Below the pieces are notes generated by a model. It was not told where the DNA came from. It was given only the letters and a program-made list of their open reading frames with translations, and did no database searches. Of a stretch of DNA of 15,059 bases, positions 1 through 11,064 are shown in pieces. Position numbers and translations under genes: made by a program. This DNA is from Acidimicrobiia bacterium (GTDB taxonomy: Bacteria; Actinomycetota; Acidimicrobiia; Acidimicrobiales; Acidimicrobilacustridaceae), in the NCBI GenBank assembly GCA_018882825.1, contig VERC01000023.1, positions 1 to 15,059 of the forward strand. The letters run 5' to 3'. Position 1 is the first letter of the stretch. Every line of letters begins with the position of its first letter.

Positions 1-1454
1 TGGTGGGCGGGATCTCCCGGACCGAGAGTCGGGACGGCTGGAGGTTCGACCTCGGCGGTCACCGCTTCTTCACCAAGGTCCAGCCGGTCGAGGACCTGTG
101 GCACGAGATCCTCCCCGATTCGGACTTCCTCATGCGACCGCGCATGAGCCGGATCTTCTACGACGGCAAGTACTTCGATTACCCCTTGAAGGCGTCCAAC
201 GCCCTCGGCAACCTGGGGATCATCGAGGCGGCCCGTTGTGTCCTCTCCTACTTCGCCGCTCGCGCCCGGGTCTCCATCCGCAAGCTCACAGGACGCCACC
301 GGCCCGAGACGAGCCTCGAGGACTGGATCACGAATCGCTTCGGCAAGCGGCTCTTCAACCACTTCTTCAAGACGTACAACGAGAAGGTCTGGGGTGTCCC
401 GGCCTCGAAGCTGCAGGCCGACTGGGCGGCCCAGCGCATCAAGAACATGTCGCTGTGGAACGCCGGCATCAACGCCGTGGTCGACGCTCTCCCTTCATGG
501 GTGCCGTTCGTCAAGAAGGGCAAGAGCACGGACATCACCTCGCTGATCGAGGAGTTCCAGTACCCCAAGTTCGGTCCCGGGATGATGTGGGAGACAGCCC
601 GCGACAAGGTCGAGGCCGCCGGATCGCCGGTGCTCATGGAGCACAAGGTCACCCGCATCGAGCACCGTGACGGACGCGCCGTCTCGGTCACGATGCGCAC
701 TCCTGACGGCGAACGCACGATCCCCTGCGACGAGGTCATCTCGTCCATGCCGATGTCGTCGTTGTTGAAGGCCATGGACCCGCCGCCCCCGACCGACGTC
801 CTGGAGGCCGCTGGTGACCTGCGCTACCGCGACTTCCTCACCGTCGCCCTCGTGGTGCCCGAAAGTGCCGGGTTCCCCGACAACTGGATCTACATCCACT
901 CTCCGGCCGTGATCGTCGGGCGGATCCAGAACTTCGGTTCCTGGTCGCCGTTCATGGTGAAGGAGGGCCGGACCTGTCTCGGCCTCGAGTACTTCGTCTT
1001 CGAGGGCGACGACCTGTGGAACTCGGCCGACGAGGACCTCGTCGCGCTGGCCACGCGGGAATTGGAGACCATCGGTCTCATCGAACCCGGGAAGGTCGAG
1101 GCCGGCTACGTCGTGCGGGTGCCGAAGGCCTACCCGTTCTACGACGAGCGCTACAAGGCCAACGTGCAGCGCATGCGCGAATGGCTCGACGACGTCACTC
1201 CCAACGTGCATCCCGTCGGACGCAACGGCATGCATCGGTACAACAATCAGGACCACTCCATGTACACGGCGATGCTCACCGTGGAGAACATCGTGGGAGG
1301 TACCACCTACGACGTGTGGGAGGTCAACGTCGAGGAGGAGTACCACGAGGAGAAGTCGCCCGGCTCGGCGACCAGTGGGACTGGACGAGATGCGCCGGTG
1401 ATCCCCCGCGACGCATTCGATCCCGAGCATCCCGTCCACACCCCGCCCTCCTGA
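1..1454 (+). CDS. NAD(P)/FAD-dependent oxidoreductase, UDP-galactopyranose mutase-like (5'-truncated by window edge)
   Basis: The reading frame enters from the left edge and stops at the TGA at 1452-1454. The first visible residues (VGGISRTE, then LGGHRFF) match the part of the amine-oxidase/UDP-galactopyranose-mutase superfamily just after the dinucleotide-binding GxGxxG and its acidic residue, so only about 30-40 N-terminal residues should be missing. The GTG at position 3 is an internal codon, not the start. Near the end, from fragment residue 406, the segment GRNGMHRYNNQDHSMYTAM is the conserved C-terminal FAD-contacting region of this family. A charged, proline-rich tail of about 35 residues follows and looks non-conserved. 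The enzyme probably carries FAD in the cytoplasm and acts on a sugar or lipid-linked substrate. That role is inferred from the glycosyltransferase gene 7 bp downstream. Protoporphyrinogen-oxidase-like annotation is an alternative. The family call is fairly secure; the substrate is unknown. Confidence 0.85.
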   Translation, partial: VGGISRTESRDGWRFDLGGHRFFTKVQPVEDLWHEILPDSDFLMRPRMSRIFYDGKYFDYPLKASNALGNLGIIEAARCVLSYFAARARVSIRKLTGRHRPETSLEDWITNRFGKRLFNHFFKTYNEKVWGVPASKLQADWAAQRIKNMSLWNAGINAVVDALPSWVPFVKKGKSTDITSLIEEFQYPKFGPGMMWETARDKVEAAGSPVLMEHKVTRIEHRDGRAVSVTMRTPDGERTIPCDEVISSMPMSSLLKAMDPPPPTDVLEAAGDLRYRDFLTVALVVPESAGFPDNWIYIHSPAVIVGRIQNFGSWSPFMVKEGRTCLGLEYFVFEGDDLWNSADEDLVALATRELETIGLIEPGKVEAGYVVRVPKAYPFYDERYKANVQRMREWLDDVTPNVHPVGRNGMHRYNNQDHSMYTAMLTVENIVGGTTYDVWEVNVEEEYHEEKSPGSATSGTGRDAPVIPRDAFDPEHPVHTPPS

Positions 1455-1461
1455 ACCGCTC

Positions 1462-2637
1462 GTGACCGTCCCCTCCATCGACGGCATCGCCGAACTGGCG
1501 GCCGAGGCCGGCATCTCCCGGGTGCACGTGCTCGCCTGGCGCGATCTCGTCGACATCGAGGCCGGTGGTTCCGAGTTGCATGCGGCCCACGTGTTGTCGG
1601 CGTGGGCCGAGGCCGGACTCGACGTGACCATGCGCACCTCCTACGCGCAGGGTCATCCCTACACCGGGAGCCGGGACGGGTACCGCCTCGTGCGCAAGCA
1701 CGGGCGCTTCATGGTCTTCCCCACGACCGTCCTGTCCGAGATCATCGGCAGCCAGGGCCCCCGCGATGCGGTGGTCGAGATCTGGAACGGCGTGCCCTTC
1801 CTCACCCCGTTGTGGGCCGGTCATCCACGATCGGCGTGGATCCATCACGTGCATCGGGACATGTGGGAGATGGTGCTGGAACCGGGACTGGCCCGGGCCG
1901 GGAAGTTCTTCGAACACCGCCTGGCGCCCCCGCTCTATCGGCGCACCCCGATCGTCACCCTCTCGGAATCGTCTCGCCACGAGATCATCGAGTACCTCGG
2001 GCTCCCGGCCGCCAACGTCCGGGTCGTGCCCCCCGGGATCGATCCGCGGTTCTCCCCCGCCGGTGAGCGATCGCTCGAACCACTGGTCGTCGCCGTCGGT
2101 CGGCTGATGCCCTCCAAGCGCTTCGGCGATCTCATCGATGCCATGGTGGAGGTGCGCCGTCGGGTGCCCGACGCCCGCCTGGTGATCGTCGGCGAGGGCT
2201 ACGAGCGCCCCGAACTCGAGCAACACATCGCCCACCAGGACGCTCGATCGTGGGTGCGGCTGGCCGGACGCGTCTCCGACGAGGAACTGCTCGACCTCTA
2301 CCGGCGAGCGTGGCTGGTGGCCAGCGCCTCGGTGGCCGAGGGATGGGGCATGACGCTGACCGAGGCCGCCGCCTGCGGGACACCGGCAGTGGCCACCGAC
2401 ATCGCCGGACACCGCGATTCGGTGGCACCGGGTCTCTCCGGTCTGCTGGCTCCGGACCTGCGCACGCTGGCCTCGTCGATCGCCGACGTGCTGGACGATC
2501 CGGACCTGCGCCACCGACTGTCCGAGGGCGCGCTCGTCCATGCGGCGACGTTCGCCTGGTCGGCGACGGCTCACGGCACCTTCGTTCCCCTCGCCGCCGA
2601 TGCGAGGCGTCGCCAGCGGCGCCGGCCCCGGGCATGA
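1462..2637 (+). CDS. Glycosyltransferase family 4 (GT-B fold)
   Basis: This 391-residue protein transfers a sugar from an activated nucleotide donor, most likely to a cell-envelope glycan or glycolipid. The N-terminal Rossmann half (about residues 20-190) carries the acceptor-side motif GGSE at 35-38 and the conserved HHVHRDMWEM segment. The C-terminal half (about 200-370) starts with VVAVGRLMPSKRF, has VIVGEGYERPELE, and ends with the retaining-GT E-x7-E signature formed by E293 and E301 (EGWGMTLTE). The start chosen is GTG at 1462, 7 bp after the preceding stop. No Shine-Dalgarno sequence is visible there, and the fold only begins at VHVLAWRD near residue 21, so the GTG at 1522 is an alternative start. 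The stop overlaps the next gene's start as ATGA, which implies translational coupling. Donor and acceptor cannot be told from sequence. Pairing with an FAD enzyme of the UDP-galactopyranose mutase superfamily suggests a shared glycan pathway, but that is inference. Confidence 0.92.
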   Translation: MTVPSIDGIAELAAEAGISRVHVLAWRDLVDIEAGGSELHAAHVLSAWAEAGLDVTMRTSYAQGHPYTGSRDGYRLVRKHGRFMVFPTTVLSEIIGSQGPRDAVVEIWNGVPFLTPLWAGHPRSAWIHHVHRDMWEMVLEPGLARAGKFFEHRLAPPLYRRTPIVTLSESSRHEIIEYLGLPAANVRVVPPGIDPRFSPAGERSLEPLVVAVGRLMPSKRFGDLIDAMVEVRRRVPDARLVIVGEGYERPELEQHIAHQDARSWVRLAGRVSDEELLDLYRRAWLVASASVAEGWGMTLTEAAACGTPAVATDIAGHRDSVAPGLSGLLAPDLRTLASSIADVLDDPDLRHRLSEGALVHAATFAWSATAHGTFVPLAADARRRQRRRPRA

Positions 2638-3320
2638 CCGCACGGCCCGTCGTCCTCGTCCCCGGATTCGCCACCTCCGCAGCGCGCACCTGGGGAGACA
2701 ACGGCTGGCTCGACCTGCTGCGCGACATCGGTCGCACCCCGGTTCCGCTCGACGTGCTCGGGTCCGGCTCGGCGCCCAAGCCCCATGAGCCCGCGGCCTA
2801 CGCGGAGTTCGAGGAGGAGCTCCTGTCGCGCTTCCCGGACGGACCCGTCGACGCCATCGGGTTCTCCAACGGCGCGCGCACGCTGCTGGTACTGGCCGCC
2901 ACGCACCCGGAACGGTTCGGATCACTGATCGTGGCCGGGGTGGGACGGAACCTGTTCGAGTCGGACGCCACCTCCGAGCGGATCGCCGCAGCGATCGACG
3001 GAACGGGTGACACCGACGACCCGACCGTCCGGTACTTCGTGCAACTGGCCGAAGCCCCCGATCAGGATCCGCAGGCGTTGGCCGCCTTCATGCGCCGCGA
3101 GCGCGGCTTCCACCTGACCCCGGACTCGTTGTCGGCGATCACGTGTCCCGTGCTCGTCGTGCTCGGCGATCGTGACTTCGTCGGACCGGCCGATCCACTC
3201 GTCGACGCGCTGCCCGACGCCCGACTGGTGACGCTTCGCAACGTCGACCACTTCGCCACACCGAAGGACTTCGGGTTCATCGATGCGGCGCTCGAGTTCC
3301 TCGGAGCCCTCGAGCCCTGA
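2634..3320 (+). CDS. Alpha/beta hydrolase
   Basis: This is a compact 228-residue single-domain alpha/beta hydrolase, probably a cytoplasmic esterase or thioesterase-type enzyme. The first beta strand and oxyanion region is VVLVPGF (residues 6-12). The nucleophile elbow is GFSNG with Ser78. The acid lies in LGDRDFVG, with Asp181 the likely triad member and Asp179 an alternative. The catalytic histidine is His206 in NVDHFATP. Length fits a minimal hydrolase with a small lid. The ATG at 2634 sits in an ATGA overlap with the glycosyltransferase stop. The frame stays open upstream of it, but that upstream part only shadows the glycosyltransferase. The stop codon shares its last base with the next start. 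There is no signal peptide. The substrate is unknown, and operon membership suggests a step linked to glycan or lipid precursor metabolism without proving it. Confidence 0.88.
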   Translation: MTARPVVLVPGFATSAARTWGDNGWLDLLRDIGRTPVPLDVLGSGSAPKPHEPAAYAEFEEELLSRFPDGPVDAIGFSNGARTLLVLAATHPERFGSLIVAGVGRNLFESDATSERIAAAIDGTGDTDDPTVRYFVQLAEAPDQDPQALAAFMRRERGFHLTPDSLSAITCPVLVVLGDRDFVGPADPLVDALPDARLVTLRNVDHFATPKDFGFIDAALEFLGALEP

Positions 3321-4000
3321 TGGAGCCGTTCGTGCTCGGCGTCGATCTCGACGGCGTGTGCGCCGATCACACCGCAGCGTTCCGCGCCGTGGTGGCCGCC
3401 GAACTGGACATCGATCCGTCGTCACTCAGCGAGCAACGCACGTGGGACTTCACCGAATGGGGCATCGATCGGGCGGAGTTCGACCGGTTGCACCGTCTCG
3501 CCGTCATCGAGCACCGCATGTTCCGGTCGATGCCGCCGATCCCGGGTGCGGCCGAGACCCTGTGGCGACTGTCCGACGCCGGTGTGTGGATCCGGCTCAT
3601 CACCCACCGCCTCATCACCAACTGGGGCCATGCCATCGCCGTGGCCGACACCGTGGCCTGGCTCGACGATGCCGAGATCCCCTATCGGGACCTCTGCTTC
3701 CTCGGGACCAAGCCCCAGGTGGAGGCCGACGTCTACGTCGACGACGCCCCGCACAACATCATCGCCCTGCGCGCCTCGGGCTCCGAGGCCATCGTGTTCT
3801 CGCAGCCCTACAACACGGACCTGGCCGGTCCTCGCGCTGCAGGTTGGACCGAGGTCGAGGAGTTCGTCCTCGACGCCATGACGAGAAGGGGTCGCGTCGT
3901 GCAGCCGCCGATGCGCATGAGCGGCACCGGTGGATTGCCCCGATCGGGGGACCTCCGATCCCCCGACGACGTCCACCCGACGACGATCGACCGCGAGTAG
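3320..4000 (+). CDS. 5'(3')-deoxyribonucleotidase-like HAD phosphatase (NT5C family)
   Basis: This 226-residue protein belongs to the haloacid dehalogenase superfamily and would dephosphorylate a nucleotide or similar small phosphoester. The four HAD motifs are visible. Motif I is VDLDGVCADH, with Asp9 as nucleophile and Asp11 as acid/base. Motif II is Thr95 in LITHRLI. Motif III is Lys131 in LGTKPQ. Motif IV is the Asp141-Asp142 pair in VYVDDAPHN. The layout, with the cap between motifs I and II, matches the NT5C type. The ATG at 3320 overlaps the previous TGA by one base (TGATG), so translation should be coupled. Residues from about 190 onward (RRGRVVQPP to the end) are a polar, proline-rich tail beyond the usual fold, and the DNA there holds a strong hairpin. 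The true substrate could be a sugar or other phosphate; nucleotidase activity is inferred from family resemblance. Confidence 0.85.
   Translation: MEPFVLGVDLDGVCADHTAAFRAVVAAELDIDPSSLSEQRTWDFTEWGIDRAEFDRLHRLAVIEHRMFRSMPPIPGAAETLWRLSDAGVWIRLITHRLITNWGHAIAVADTVAWLDDAEIPYRDLCFLGTKPQVEADVYVDDAPHNIIALRASGSEAIVFSQPYNTDLAGPRAAGWTEVEEFVLDAMTRRGRVVQPPMRMSGTGGLPRSGDLRSPDDVHPTTIDRE
3944..3966 (+). terminator. Hairpin in the 3' coding tail of the nucleotidase gene; possible weak terminator
   Basis: TCGGGGGA at 3944-3951 is the exact reverse complement of TCCCCCGA at 3959-3966, with a 7-nt loop. It lies 34 bp before the stop codon, inside the poorly conserved tail. No T-run follows, so it could be an intrinsic terminator of the GC-rich type, an RNA 3'-end stabiliser, or coincidence in GC-rich DNA. 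Confidence 0.3.
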
Positions 4001-4003
4001 GTT
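3998..4003 (+). promoter_or_regulatory. Candidate -10 box (TAGGTT) for the membrane-protein gene
   Basis: TAGGTT fits the actinobacterial TANNNT -10 pattern and overlaps the stop codon of the upstream gene. A start of transcription near 4010 would give a leader of about 60 nt. No recognisable -35 lies 17-18 bp upstream, and such hexamers arise by chance, so support is weak. Confidence 0.25.
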
Positions 4004-4060
4004 GACCGAACCGGGGCAGTGCCTCGCGGGGAGAGTCCGAGGCGTGTCCTCACGAGACGA

Positions 4061-4066
4061 CAGGAG
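4061..4066 (+). promoter_or_regulatory. Ribosome binding site of the membrane-protein gene
   Basis: CAGGAG lies 5 nt before the ATG at 4072. It decides the start, because an in-frame GTG at 4066-4068 overlaps this site and would have no comparable Shine-Dalgarno sequence of its own. It is one of the few clear ribosome binding sites in the window. Confidence 0.75.
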
Positions 4067-4071
4067 TGACG

Positions 4072-4785
4072 ATGAGCGATCAATCGCAGGGGCCCGGCTG
4101 GTGGCAGGCCTCCGACGGGAAGTGGTATCCACCGGAACAGGCGCCGGGCGCGGCCCAGCCCGCCAATGGCGCTCGACTCGACCTCGGTGAGGCCCTGTCG
4201 TACGGCTGGTCGAAGTTCGTCGAGAACCTGTCGACGATGATCGTCATCGTCATCATCTTCTTCGGCGTCCAGTTGGTGTACAGCGTCGTGGCCCAGGCCA
4301 TCAGGCCGTCGAGCGTCTTCGGGGCCCTGTTCATCGGCGGTCTCGTGATCGCCATCGGGGTGTTCCTCGGGTTCCTCGTGGAGGCCGGCATCATCCGGGC
4401 CGCGTTGGCCATCGTCCGCGGTCAGAAGCCCGAGCCCTCGATGATGTTCTCGACGCAGCGACTGGCTCCGTTCGCCATCGGCGCCATCATCGTCGCCCTC
4501 CTCTCGTTCGTGGGCTTCCTCGCCTGCTGCATCGGGTACCTGCTCGTGCGGCTGTTCCTGCTGTTCTGGGGGTTCTTCGTCCTCGACCCGGATGCACCCA
4601 AGGAACCCGCCGACGCCATCAAGGGTTCGTTCGATCTGGTGAGCAAGAACATGGGCGACGTGCTCGTCTTCGCCATCGTGATCGTCCTCATCAATCTGGT
4701 GACCTGTGGACTGGCCATCGGCTTCACCGAGATCTCGGTCGGCTACGCCTACCGGAAGTTGAACGGACAGTCGATCGCACCCTGA
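4072..4785 (+). CDS. Multi-pass membrane protein with N-terminal GWWQASDGKWYPP motif
   Basis: This 237-residue protein has a soluble N-terminus carrying GPGWWQASDGKWYPPEQ at residues 7-23, then a short Ala/Pro linker. Four or five hydrophobic segments follow, at about 55-78, 84-112, 133-171 (possibly two helices, with a Cys-Cys pair at 151-152) and 195-219. The segment from 171 (LDPDAPKEPADAIKGSFDLV) is a polar loop of the kind seen in bacterial integral membrane proteins with repeated helical-hairpin layouts. The Trp-rich motif resembles the DUF2510-type motif found at the N-terminus of many actinobacterial membrane proteins; from memory, this exact form is frequent in Acidimicrobiia. No catalytic residues are apparent and the function is unknown. 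It follows the operon above after a 71-bp gap but has its own strong ribosome binding site, so it may be transcribed separately. Confidence 0.85.
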   Translation: MSDQSQGPGWWQASDGKWYPPEQAPGAAQPANGARLDLGEALSYGWSKFVENLSTMIVIVIIFFGVQLVYSVVAQAIRPSSVFGALFIGGLVIAIGVFLGFLVEAGIIRAALAIVRGQKPEPSMMFSTQRLAPFAIGAIIVALLSFVGFLACCIGYLLVRLFLLFWGFFVLDPDAPKEPADAIKGSFDLVSKNMGDVLVFAIVIVLINLVTCGLAIGFTEISVGYAYRKLNGQSIAP

Positions 4786-4809
4786 GCGACCGACCTCGTC
4801 GACCGCAGT

Positions 4810-4843
4810 GCGGAAGGGCCCCGCGAGAGCGGGGCCCTTCCGC
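4810..4843. terminator. Bidirectional terminator hairpin between convergent genes
   Basis: GCGGAAGGGCCCCGC at 4810-4824 and GCGGGGCCCTTCCGC at 4829-4843 are perfect reverse complements around a GAGA loop, giving a 15-bp stem. It lies 24 bp after the stop of the membrane protein and 23 bp after the stop of gltD on the other strand. This near-symmetric placement is what a shared terminator would show. Neither side has a T-run, as is common in high-GC actinobacteria. Confidence 0.85.
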
Positions 4844-4866
4844 GTACTCGAAGGATGTCGCCGGAC

Positions 4867-6330
4867 TCAGCGCAGGGGTGCCGAGCGGGGATGCACGGGC
4901 GACGGGAGCAGCGTGTCTCCCATCAGCGACCGATCGATGGCCGCCGCGGCCGATCGACCCTCGGCGATGGCCCACACGATGAGGCTCTGACCCCGACCCA
5001 TGTCGCCGGCCACGAACACGCCATCGACACCGGTCGACCAGTCGTCGTCGCGGGCCACGTTCCCCCGGTCGTCGAGTTCGACGCCGAGCTGCTCGAGGAT
5101 CCCACCGGGCTGTGGTCCGACGAAGCCCATGGCCAGGAAGACCAGGTCGCACTCGAGCTCGAACTCCGAACCCTCGACGGCGACGAACGAGGGTCGACCG
5201 TCCACCTGCTCCTGCCGCACCTCCACCGCCCGCAGCCCTCGAAGGCGACCCTGCTCGTCACCGAGGAACTCGACCGTGTTGACGGCGTACACCCGCTCGC
5301 CACCCTCCTCGTGGGCCGAGGACGTGCGATAGACGATCGGCCACGTGGGCCACGGGTTCGACGCCGGTCGTTCCTCGGGCGGTCGATCCATGATCTCGAA
5401 CTGGTGCACCGACCTCGCCCCCTGCCGATGGGCGGTGCCGAGGCAGTCGGCGCCGGTGTCGCCGCCGCCGATGATGACGACCCGCTTTCCCCGGGCATCG
5501 ATCGGGTGACGATCGAGACGTCCGAGTGCATAGCGGTTGGCGTCGGGGAGGTACTCCATCGCCTGATGGATCCCGACGTACTGGCGCCCCGGGATCGGCA
5601 GGTCCCGCCAGGCCGTGGCTCCGCCGGCGAGCAGGATGGAATCGAACTCGGCCCGCAGTTGGGCTCCGGTGACGTCGGTGCCGACATCGACCCCGCAGCG
5701 GAACTCGACTCCCTCGGCCTCCATCTGGGCCAGACGCTGTTCGAGATGGCGCTTCTCCATCTTGAACTCGGGGATGCCGAAGCGGAGCAGCCCTCCCGGC
5801 TCGTCGGCCCGTTCGAACACGACCACGTCGTGGCCGGCCCGGGCCAGCTGCTGGGCCGCGGCCAGACCGGCCGGACCGGAGCCCACCACGGCGACGCGCC
5901 GACCGGTGCGCTCCGCGGCGAACTGCGGGGTGATCCACCCCTCCGACCACGCTCGGTCGACGATCTCCACCTCGATCTGCTTGATGGTGACCGGATCCCG
6001 GTTGATCCCCACCACGCATGCCGTCTCGCACGGGGCCGGGCAGAGACGGCCGGTGAACTCGGGGAAGTTGTTGGTGGCGTGCAGTCGGTCGATGGCATCG
6101 CGCCAGCGGTCCCGGAAGACGAGGTCGTTCCAGTCGGGGATGAGATTGCCCAGCGGACAGCCGTTGTTGCAGAACGGGATGCCGCAATCCATGCAGCGCC
6201 CGGCCTGGTCGCGCACCTTCTGGATGGGGAAGTCCTCGTAGACCTCCCTCCAGTCCTTCAGGCGCACCTCGACCTCCCGACGCGACGGGAGCTCCCGCGG
6301 CGTGGTCATGAATCCGGTGGGATCACCCAT
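4867..6330 (-). CDS. gltD: Glutamate synthase [NADPH] small (beta) subunit
   Basis: This 487-residue flavoprotein takes electrons from NAD(P)H through FAD and passes them via iron-sulfur clusters to the large subunit, where 2-oxoglutarate and glutamine-derived ammonia become glutamate. The N-terminal cluster domain has Cys46, Cys49, Cys54 and Cys58 (CMDCGIPFCNNGCP) and Cys97, Cys101 and Cys105 (CPAPCETAC). The FAD site is GSGPAG at 150-155, and the NADPH site is GGGDTG at 288-293. The C-terminal FVAGDMGRGQSLIVWAI is the usual closing FAD motif. Length matches the family. The ATG at 6330 is chosen because GGGAGGAA lies just upstream; Met8 is a weaker alternative. The gene follows gltB by 12 bp, as expected for co-transcribed subunits of one cytoplasmic complex. 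All expected cofactor residues are present. Confidence 0.97.
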   Translation of the reverse strand: MGDPTGFMTTPRELPSRREVEVRLKDWREVYEDFPIQKVRDQAGRCMDCGIPFCNNGCPLGNLIPDWNDLVFRDRWRDAIDRLHATNNFPEFTGRLCPAPCETACVVGINRDPVTIKQIEVEIVDRAWSEGWITPQFAAERTGRRVAVVGSGPAGLAAAQQLARAGHDVVVFERADEPGGLLRFGIPEFKMEKRHLEQRLAQMEAEGVEFRCGVDVGTDVTGAQLRAEFDSILLAGGATAWRDLPIPGRQYVGIHQAMEYLPDANRYALGRLDRHPIDARGKRVVIIGGGDTGADCLGTAHRQGARSVHQFEIMDRPPEERPASNPWPTWPIVYRTSSAHEEGGERVYAVNTVEFLGDEQGRLRGLRAVEVRQEQVDGRPSFVAVEGSEFELECDLVFLAMGFVGPQPGGILEQLGVELDDRGNVARDDDWSTGVDGVFVAGDMGRGQSLIVWAIAEGRSAAAAIDRSLMGDTLLPSPVHPRSAPLR

Positions 6331-6334
6331 GTCG

Positions 6335-6342
6335 TTCCTCCC
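6335..6342 (-). promoter_or_regulatory. Ribosome binding site of gltD
   Basis: Read on the - strand this is GGGAGGAA. It directly follows the gltB stop codon and ends 4 nt before the gltD ATG. It supports the 6330 start and tight coupling of the two subunits. Confidence 0.75.
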
Positions 6343-10917
<4,575 letters not shown>

Positions 10918-10924
10918 GCGTCGT

Positions 10925-10930
10925 CCTGCT
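10925..10930 (-). promoter_or_regulatory. Ribosome binding site of gltB
   Basis: On the - strand this reads AGCAGG, 7 nt before the GTG at 10917. It is weaker than the gltD site but well spaced, and it supports this start over the in-frame upstream ATG. Confidence 0.5.
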
Positions 10931-10933
10931 CTT

Positions 10934-10990
10934 CGGAACGGGCACCCCAGAGGGCGCCGGGTGAGTTCCGGGGATGACGCTGGCCCCGAA
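10934..10990 (-). promoter_or_regulatory. gltB leader with two mutually exclusive hairpins (candidate cis-regulator)
   Basis: On the - strand, TTCGGGG (10990-10984) can pair with CCCCGGAA (10973-10966) around a 10-nt loop with one bulged G. The CGGAAC part of that second arm (10970-10965) can instead pair with GTTCCG (10939-10934), enclosing an inner stem GGCGCC/GGTGCC (10958-10953 with 10946-10941). Both folds use the same bases, so they exclude each other, as in attenuators and riboswitches. The downstream fold ends 3 nt before AGCAGG. I recognise no known riboswitch class. Existence as a regulator is inferred only from base pairing in GC-rich DNA. Confidence 0.35.
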
Positions 10991-11000
10991 TGGAGCCTGC

Positions 11001-11006
11001 ATCGTA
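11001..11006 (-). promoter_or_regulatory. Candidate -10 box (TACGAT) for gltBD
   Basis: Read on the - strand, TACGAT fits TANNNT and is identical to the box proposed upstream of the LCP gene. Transcription would start near 10994, giving a leader of about 77 nt that contains both alternative hairpins. No clear -35 element is present. Confidence 0.4.
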
Positions 11007-11052
11007 CACCGCCGCCGGAGCCTCTCCCACTCGTCACCACGGGGACGCCCGG

Positions 11053-11058
11053 TAGGGT
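11053..11058 (+). promoter_or_regulatory. Candidate leaderless -10 box (TAGGGT) for the aminopeptidase gene
   Basis: TAGGGT lies exactly 6 nt before the GTG at 11065, and there is no Shine-Dalgarno sequence. In actinobacteria a TANNNT box 6-7 nt before an RTG codon is the usual layout for a transcript that starts at the first base of the start codon. The -35 region is not recognisable. Confidence 0.5.
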
Positions 11059-11064
11059 CACGAC

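Noticed and set aside
1324..2925. 533-codon - strand frame opposite the glycosyltransferase
   Set aside because: It crosses three confident + strand genes, has Arg/Pro-rich nonsense composition, and carries no start context.
4002..4007. TTGACC as a -35 element for the membrane-protein gene
   Set aside because: The position 17 bp further downstream reads CGCGGG, which is not a -10 box.
4066..4071. GTG at 4066 as an earlier start of the membrane protein
   Set aside because: It overlaps the Shine-Dalgarno sequence that serves the ATG at 4072 and has no upstream site of its own.
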